Assembly (NCBI GenBank): GCA_025964455.1
Contig: JAOPYU010000337.1
Location: 1-11,725 of the forward strand
Length of the DNA: 11,725 nt
Direction: 5' to 3'
Source: Thermoleophilia bacterium
GTDB taxonomy: Bacteria; Actinomycetota; Thermoleophilia; Gaiellales; SKUG01
The notes beneath the pieces were generated by a model. The model saw only the letters and a program-made list of their open reading frames with translations, made no database searches and was not told the origin of the DNA. Shown piece after piece: positions 7,025 through 11,725 of the stretch. Every line of letters starts with the position of its first letter. Positions within the stretch are counted from its first letter, which is position 1. The translations under genes and the position numbers were made by a program.

Positions 7025-8712
7025 CTGACCTCCCCCCCGACGCGATCGCCACGGACGGGTTCGATGCCGACTGGATCGTCGTCGGCTCGGGCTTCGGCGG
7101 CAGCGTCGCGGCCCTGCGCCTCGCGCGAAAGGGCTACTCCGTCCTGGTGGTGGAGTGTGGCCGCAGGTTCGAGGACGCCGACTTCGCGCGCAGCACCTGG
7201 AACCTGCGCCGCTACTTCTGGGCGCCACGCCTGGGCCTGCGCGGCATCATGCGCCTCTCGCTGTTCCGCGACGTGTTCATCGCGACCGGCGCCGGTGTCG
7301 GTGGCGGCAGCCTCGGCTACGCCAACACGCTCTACCGCGCGCACGACGACACGTTCTACCGGGCCGCGCAGTGGGACGGCATGGCCGACTGGCGCGCCGA
7401 GCTGGCACCCCACTACGACACGGCCGAGCGCATGCTCGGCGTCACGCAGTACGGGCCCGCCGGACCCGCCGACGAGCTGATCCGTCGACTCGGGAGCGAG
7501 CTGGGCGTCGAGGACACGTTCGCCCTCACGCGGGTCGGGGTGTTCCTGGGCGAGCCCGGCGTCGAGGTCGAGGATCCGTACTTCGACGGGGAGGGTCCCG
7601 CGCGGAGCGGCTGCATCCGCTGCGGGCGCTGCATGATCGGGTGTCGCTACAACGCCAAGAACACGCTCGTGAAGAACTACCTCTGGCTCGCCGAGCGGGC
7701 AGGTGCCCGGATCACGCCCGATCGCGAGGTCACGACCATCCAGCCGCTCAATGCCCACGGCGAGGTCGACGTCGACGCCGACGGCTCCCACGGCTGGCAG
7801 CTCGGCACGGTGCGCCCGGGTGCGTGGCTGCGCCGCCGGCCCGAGCAGCTCCGCGCACGACGGGGCGTGGTCGTGGCCGCCGGCGCGCTCGGCTCAACCA
7901 AGCTGCTGCTGCGCCAGCGCCTGCGCGGGACGCTCCCGCGCCTGAGCGATCGCGTCGGGCACCTCGTGCGCACCAACTCCGAATCGATCCTCGCCGTCAC
8001 CGCGCCCGACGATTCGCGCGACTTCACGGCATCCGTGGCCATCTCCAGCAGCATCTATCCCGATCCGTACACGCACATCGAGCCGGTGACCTACGGCTCG
8101 GGCGGCGGCGCCGTGGGGATGCTCTCGACGCTGATGGTGGGCGACGGGACCCGCGTCACCCGACCGCTGCGCTTCCTCGGCCAGGCGATCCGCCACCCCA
8201 TTCGCCTCGCCAAGGTGACCTGGCCGCAGCGCTGGTCGAGCCGGTCGTTCCTCGTGCTCGTGATGCAGTCCCACGACAACGCGATCCGGCTGCGCGGGCG
8301 TCGTCGCCTGCTCGGGAGCGGGATCAAGGTCACGACGGAGCAGGACGCCGGGCGGCCGAACCCGACCTACCTGCCGATCGCCAACCAGGCCGCCGCCCGG
8401 ATCTCCGAGTACATCGGCGGCATCCCCCAGAGCAGCGTCACGGAGGCACTGTTCAACGTGCCCACCACGGCGCACCTGCTCGGTGGGTGCGCGATGGGCC
8501 GGTCCGTCGAGGAAGGCGTGGTCGACGAGCGCCACGAGGCCTTCGGGTACCGGGGCCTGCTCGTCGTCGACGGCAGCGCGATGCCCGCCAACGTCGGGGT
8601 GAATCCGAGCCTCACGATCACGGCACTCGCCGAACGTGCGATGGCGTTCGTCCCGGATGCGGCCCCGCCGGTCGACTCGGCCGCAGGTGACGAGTCACTG
8701 ACGCCTGCCTGA
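7021..8712 (+). CDS. GMC-family FAD oxidoreductase, cholesterol-oxidase-like
   Basis: FAD-dependent alcohol/sterol oxidoreductase of 563 aa, cytoplasmic as no Sec or Tat signal is visible. The FAD dinucleotide fold is at the N-terminus: GSGFGG at 22-27 and Glu45 ending the second strand for the ribose. GAGVGGGSLGYAN follows, the second FAD contact. The C-terminus has TTAHLLGGCAMG with His485 and VDGSAMPANVGVNPSLTITALAE with Asn528, equivalent to the His/Asn pair of Streptomyces and Brevibacterium cholesterol oxidases. An internal CIRCGRCMIGC places Cys198, 201, 204 and 208 in a C-x2-C-x2-C-x3-C ferredoxin-like pattern. ATG 7021 overlaps the Xi-GST stop by 4 bp, and no strong RBS precedes it, which fits translational coupling. 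An open frame extends upstream to 6604 but is Arg/Pro-rich shadow sequence over the GST gene. The substrate is unknown: sterol, other lipid alcohol or hydroxyketone are all possible. Confidence 0.92.
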   Translation: MTDLPPDAIATDGFDADWIVVGSGFGGSVAALRLARKGYSVLVVECGRRFEDADFARSTWNLRRYFWAPRLGLRGIMRLSLFRDVFIATGAGVGGGSLGYANTLYRAHDDTFYRAAQWDGMADWRAELAPHYDTAERMLGVTQYGPAGPADELIRRLGSELGVEDTFALTRVGVFLGEPGVEVEDPYFDGEGPARSGCIRCGRCMIGCRYNAKNTLVKNYLWLAERAGARITPDREVTTIQPLNAHGEVDVDADGSHGWQLGTVRPGAWLRRRPEQLRARRGVVVAAGALGSTKLLLRQRLRGTLPRLSDRVGHLVRTNSESILAVTAPDDSRDFTASVAISSSIYPDPYTHIEPVTYGSGGGAVGMLSTLMVGDGTRVTRPLRFLGQAIRHPIRLAKVTWPQRWSSRSFLVLVMQSHDNAIRLRGRRRLLGSGIKVTTEQDAGRPNPTYLPIANQAAARISEYIGGIPQSSVTEALFNVPTTAHLLGGCAMGRSVEEGVVDERHEAFGYRGLLVVDGSAMPANVGVNPSLTITALAERAMAFVPDAAPPVDSAAGDESLTPA

Positions 8713-8719
8713 CGGCGTT

Positions 8720-8749
8720 TCGTCGGGGGGAGGTCCGTGTAACCGACGA
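8720..8749 (+). terminator. Candidate hairpin after the GMC gene
   Basis: TCGTCGG (8720-8726) and CCGACGA (8743-8749) form a perfect 7-bp stem with a 16-base loop, starting 8 bases after the GMC stop. The location suits transcription termination at the end of the RND-to-GMC run, but there is no T-tract after it and the loop is long, so it may equally be an RNA-processing or protein site, or chance. Confidence 0.3.
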
Positions 8750-8758
8750 GCCCCGCGC

Positions 8759-8787
8759 ATCGTGGTATCGCTGCACTGATACGCGAT
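8759..8787. promoter_or_regulatory. Interrupted palindrome upstream of the surface-protein gene
   Basis: GTATC (8765-8769) and GATAC (8778-8782) form an inverted repeat with an 8-base spacer. It is extended outward by ATCG (8759-8762) and CGAT (8784-8787), slightly asymmetrically. It stands out as an AT-richer spot in the 154-bp spacer, 80-110 bases before the likely start codon, where an operator would be expected. I see no convincing -35/-10 pair around it. Confidence 0.3.
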
Positions 8788-8855
8788 CCAAACTTGCCCC
8801 AAATCACTCCAGAACATGGTGCTCGCGGCCGATGTACCACGGGTGAGGGTGACTC

Positions 8856-8861
8856 GGGGGA
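8856..8861 (+). promoter_or_regulatory. Ribosome binding site supporting the GTG start at 8867
   Basis: GGGGGA lies 5 bases before GTG 8867. The other in-frame starts are ATG 8816 and GTG 8819, 8843 and 8849. They either lack a Shine-Dalgarno match, have one that is too close, or would put 6-17 extra residues in front of the signal peptide's basic head. Confidence 0.45.
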
Positions 8862-8866
8862 TCTCT

Positions 8867-11725
8867 GTGTGGACGCGGCGATGGCTATGCCATCTCGTCG
8901 TGCCTGCAATTTTCGCCGCGGTCCTCGTCCCCTCCGCCACGGCGATGAGCGAGGCCCGGGTCGTCGAGCGGGCCGCCGCGACGCCGACCGCGAAGGCGAC
9001 GTCATCCCGGTCGCTGCGTGCATCGAGCCGCATCGGCTGCACCCGGACCATCGGTGCCACGGGGACCCGCCGCCTCTCCGCCGCGCAGCGACTGCAGGTC
9101 CGGCGCCTCGGCGCCTACCGCATCGCCGCGACGCCCCGCACCGCTCGCCGGGCTGCCGTGCCCGCCCAGTGGATCTGCGTCCGCACCGCTGCCCAGGCCA
9201 AGGCCCTCGCCGGACTGACCCGCAGCCTCGGGCATCGCGAAGCGAAGGCCGACCTCGACGTGCAGGCCGTCGCGCTCCCGCGGACCCTCGACCGCAAGCT
9301 CACCATCGCGCTCCCTGATCGAGCGTCTGCCGGATGGACGATGCTCGACGCCCCCGCCGTCCCGGCGCAGTCCTTCGACAAGGGCGTCGTGTACTCCGCC
9401 GGCGAGTACGACGTCGTGCAGCGCGTGTCGTTCGGTTCGCTCAAGGAGAGCATCGCGGTCCACCGCCGCCAGGGCATCCGCAGCTGGTCGTGGAAGCTCG
9501 CGTGGAAGGGCGGCGCCGCACCGTCGATCGGCCGCGACGGCACCGTCCGATATGGCGAGGGCGTCGTCATCGCCGCGCCGTTCATCCAGGACGCGCGCGG
9601 GCGACGCGTGCGGGACCTCGCGTGGAAGCTCGACGGCACGACGCTGTCGGTGACCTTCAACGATGCATCGCTTCCGCTGCCCTACGTGCTCGACCCCGCG
9701 AGCTCCTACCCGCAGTTCCTGTACCCCTCGTCGGTCGGCTCCGACTACGTGCCCGGCAGCACCACGATCAACGGCATGTACTCGCCCCCCCGCAACCCGG
9801 CGGACACGGGCGACCAGGTCGTCGACATCGACGATCCCGCCGGCAGCGAGTACATGTTCTGGTCCAACAGCACCAACAACGTGATCGAGGCGGCGCCGGT
9901 CACCAATGCGACCCATCCCAATCCCATGGACGGTGCGCCCCCGATCGGCAACGGCAGTGGCTACGGCGGCTATGGCTGGTCGCAGGAGGCGCTCGGCGGC
10001 GTGACCCTGCCGACGGGCCCCTACACCGTCCAGGCGCGCGTGGCGGTCTCGTCGGCCACCGCCGACAACGTGACGCTCGCGCTCAAGGCCCGCGTCTGGA
10101 AGGTGCGCGCGACCCCGAGCGACGCGAACTTCGTCGAGATCTCGCAGGCGCCCGGGCCCGTGCCGATCACCAGCTGGACCCAGGGTCCGAGCCAGGTCTA
10201 CAACCTCAACGGCCAGACCCGTGACCTCCTGGTCCCCAACATGACGGTCAACCCCGGGTCGAACGTGCTCGGCGTGAGTGATCACGTCTTCCTCGAGCTC
10301 GCGCTCGTCGTCGTCGACCAGGGCGCCAACAACACCACGGCATCGCTCCACACGAGCTCGGTCAACACCTTCCTCAACTTCGGCGCGGCAGCCGGCAACA
10401 CGGCGGGCACCGCGGCGGGCCAGGTCGTCGGCGCGCCGTCCACGATGACCGCGGGCGGCTGGACCAACGACAACACCCCGCGCCTGCGCGCGAACCTGGA
10501 CGACCCCGACTGGTGGCACCACCTCAACTTCCAGGTCTGCAACGTCGCGACGTGTGCGACGCAGCTGCAGACCGGCAACTCCACCTTCGGCCAGATCGCC
10601 GGCTCCACGACCAACTTCTGGGACACCGCCGCCCTCCCCGATGGCGGCCCCTACTACTTCCGCGCGCGCACCGTGGAGGACGACGCCGTGCAGAACGGCG
10701 ACGACCAGGTCGGTGCCTTCAACAACTACACGGCGACCACGTGCGCGGGCCCCGACGTCGGGCCCTGCGGGCAGTTCCGGGTCGACACGGTGGCACCGGG
10801 CGGCGCCATCACGAGCCCCGCCACCGGGTCCACGAACCGCGGCACCGTGACCGTCAGCGGCACCTCCACCGACGCCACGAGCGGCGTCGTCACCCACTCG
10901 CTCCAGTGGCGCCGGATCTCGCCCGCTGCAGCAGGCCCCCTGGCGACGGGCATCGCCTGCGCCGGCGCGAGCACGCCGGCCTGGAGCTGCACCTGGGACA
11001 CGACGACCGTGATCGACGGCGACTACGAGCTGCGCCTGACCGTGACCGACGCCGCCACCAACGCAGCGACGATCGTCTCGAGCACCTACAAGGTCGACAA
11101 CACCGCACCGGTCTTCCCGGGCGGCGCGTTCTCCAACGACGGTCCGGCAGCCGACGTCACCTACGTGAGCAGCCTCACCACGCTGGTGAGCAACTGGTCC
11201 GCCGCAACCGACGCCAACGGCATCAACCGGTACGAGTACTGCCTGTCCACGCTGACCGGCTGCGCCGGCACCATCACCAAGAACTGGACGAGCAACGCGA
11301 TGGCGCTCAACCAGACGAGCGGCTCGCTCACGCTCACCGAGGGAACCACCTACTACTCGTGCGTGCGAGCCCTCGATGCCGCCGGAAACGCCTCGACCCC
11401 CCTGTGCTCCAACGGCCAGACCGTCGACACGCTGCCCCCGGCCGTCCCGACCACCGTCAACGACGGCCCCGCGGCCGACATCACCTGGCTGCCGTCCACC
11501 ACCACCGCCCAGGCGAACTGGTCCGGCGGCGGCGACACCGGCTCCGGGCTCAACCGCTGGGAGTACTGCATCTCGACCGCCACCAACTGCGGTGGCACCG
11601 TCGCCAAGACCTGGACGAGCACCGGCCTGACGACCAACATGACGTCCGGCAGCCTGGCACTGACCGAGGGCCAGCAGTACTTCGTCTGCGTCCGCGCGTT
11701 CGACAACATCGGCAACCAGTCCGCG
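8867..11725 (+). CDS. Secreted multi-domain surface protein with Ig/Fn3-like repeats, C-terminus outside window
   Basis: The frame is open from a stop at 8777 to the window end, giving at least 953 residues. GTG 8867 gives a Sec signal: WTRRW head, hydrophobic VVPAIFAAVLV, and SATA cleavage site near residue 26. ATG 8816 is the main alternative. Residues 27-275 include Cys58 and Cys104, then a beta-rich module (YDVVQRVSFGSLKESIAVHR ... LPYVLDPAS) of a kind seen ahead of repeat regions in large actinobacterial wall or Rhs-like proteins. Residues 278-520 are Gly/Asn/Thr-rich with alternating strands, perhaps a jelly-roll binding domain. Residues 523-638 carry Cys558/563 and Cys626/634. Residues 639-742 are Ig-like (VDTVAPGGAITSPATGS). 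Two Fn3-like repeats follow from 743. It is probably an exported wall-associated or adhesive protein. No enzyme motif is visible so far; anchor and tail are unseen. The gene starts a separate unit 154 bp after the GMC gene. Confidence 0.85.
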   Translation, partial: MWTRRWLCHLVVPAIFAAVLVPSATAMSEARVVERAAATPTAKATSSRSLRASSRIGCTRTIGATGTRRLSAAQRLQVRRLGAYRIAATPRTARRAAVPAQWICVRTAAQAKALAGLTRSLGHREAKADLDVQAVALPRTLDRKLTIALPDRASAGWTMLDAPAVPAQSFDKGVVYSAGEYDVVQRVSFGSLKESIAVHRRQGIRSWSWKLAWKGGAAPSIGRDGTVRYGEGVVIAAPFIQDARGRRVRDLAWKLDGTTLSVTFNDASLPLPYVLDPASSYPQFLYPSSVGSDYVPGSTTINGMYSPPRNPADTGDQVVDIDDPAGSEYMFWSNSTNNVIEAAPVTNATHPNPMDGAPPIGNGSGYGGYGWSQEALGGVTLPTGPYTVQARVAVSSATADNVTLALKARVWKVRATPSDANFVEISQAPGPVPITSWTQGPSQVYNLNGQTRDLLVPNMTVNPGSNVLGVSDHVFLELALVVVDQGANNTTASLHTSSVNTFLNFGAAAGNTAGTAAGQVVGAPSTMTAGGWTNDNTPRLRANLDDPDWWHHLNFQVCNVATCATQLQTGNSTFGQIAGSTTNFWDTAALPDGGPYYFRARTVEDDAVQNGDDQVGAFNNYTATTCAGPDVGPCGQFRVDTVAPGGAITSPATGSTNRGTVTVSGTSTDATSGVVTHSLQWRRISPAAAGPLATGIACAGASTPAWSCTWDTTTVIDGDYELRLTVTDAATNAATIVSSTYKVDNTAPVFPGGAFSNDGPAADVTYVSSLTTLVSNWSAATDANGINRYEYCLSTLTGCAGTITKNWTSNAMALNQTSGSLTLTEGTTYYSCVRALDAAGNASTPLCSNGQTVDTLPPAVPTTVNDGPAADITWLPSTTTAQANWSGGGDTGSGLNRWEYCISTATNCGGTVAKTWTSTGLTTNMTSGSLALTEGQQYFVCVRAFDNIGNQSA
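11093..11725 (+). repeat. Two tandem Fn3/Ig-like coding repeats of about 110 aa
   Basis: Copy A is 11093-11422 (residues 743-852) and copy B runs from 11423 (residue 853) into the window edge. Both begin with VD..PP/AP and a NDGPAAD[VI]T[YW] block, then a Trp core (NWS), NRYEYC / NRWEYC, a WTS block, SGSL[TA]LTEG, and CVRA[LF]D..GN. Cysteines keep the same spacing: 792/799/832 in A and 901/908/941 in B, suggesting a C-x6-C disulfide per repeat. The DNA is diverged between copies, so this is an old duplication. More copies probably follow downstream. Confidence 0.85.

Noticed and set aside
9334..10224. + strand frame of 296 codons beginning MDDARRPRRPG
   Set aside because: Arg-rich shadow of the surface-protein gene, which continues unbroken in a different frame through the same bases.
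9002..10897. Open frame of 631 codons on the - strand
   Set aside because: Antisense to the surface-protein gene, Arg/Gly/Val/Asp-rich, with no recognisable domain or RBS; the + strand frame has a signal peptide and domain repeats.
1..11725. CRISPR, insertion sequence, tRNA/rRNA, phage or defence genes
   Set aside because: No short spaced repeats, terminal inverted repeats, transposase motifs or RNA-gene signatures were seen on either strand.

Overview
The window is very GC-rich, gene-dense DNA with every supported gene on the + strand. It looks like chromosomal sequence from a high-GC Actinomycetota. Support for this comes from a Lon protease with typical actinobacterial wording (for example SAERTAVPGVATGLAVTG), GTG start codons, a Gram-positive-style RND permease with no adaptor or outer-membrane partner beside it, and a secreted multi-domain wall-type protein. 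Thermoleophilia (Solirubrobacterales-like) is my best guess, but it rests on general resemblance and not on a marker gene.

Layout. (1) 2-2131: the 3' nine-tenths of lon, an ATP-dependent cytoplasmic protease whose N-terminus lies upstream of the window. (2) 2132-2222: a short spacer with a possible extended -10 promoter. (3) 2223-5270: an HAE/AcrB-like RND efflux permease of about 1015 aa. (4) 5344-6054: a small DUF3105 lipoprotein. (5) 6083-7024: a Xi-class glutathione S-transferase of the YqjG/glutathionyl-hydroquinone reductase family. (6) 7021-8712: a GMC flavin oxidoreductase related to cholesterol oxidases, overlapping the previous stop by 4 bp. (7) 8713-8866: a spacer with two dyads, probably the boundary between transcription units. 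(8) 8867 to the window end: the first 953 residues of a secreted, beta-rich, repeat-containing surface protein that continues beyond the window.

How they may work together. The RND permease, DUF3105 lipoprotein, Xi-GST and GMC oxidase run in one direction with gaps of 73, 28 and -4 bp, so one transcript is plausible. A membrane exporter, a membrane-anchored lipoprotein, a thiol-dependent quinone-conjugate reductase and a flavin alcohol/sterol oxidase together suggest handling of a lipophilic, quinone- or sterol-like compound. This is inference from context. I see no RNA genes, CRISPR array, insertion sequence, phage gene or recognised defence system. The most unusual points are the translationally coupled Xi-GST/GMC pair, a ferredoxin-like cysteine motif inside the GMC enzyme, and cysteine-patterned tandem repeats in the surface protein.
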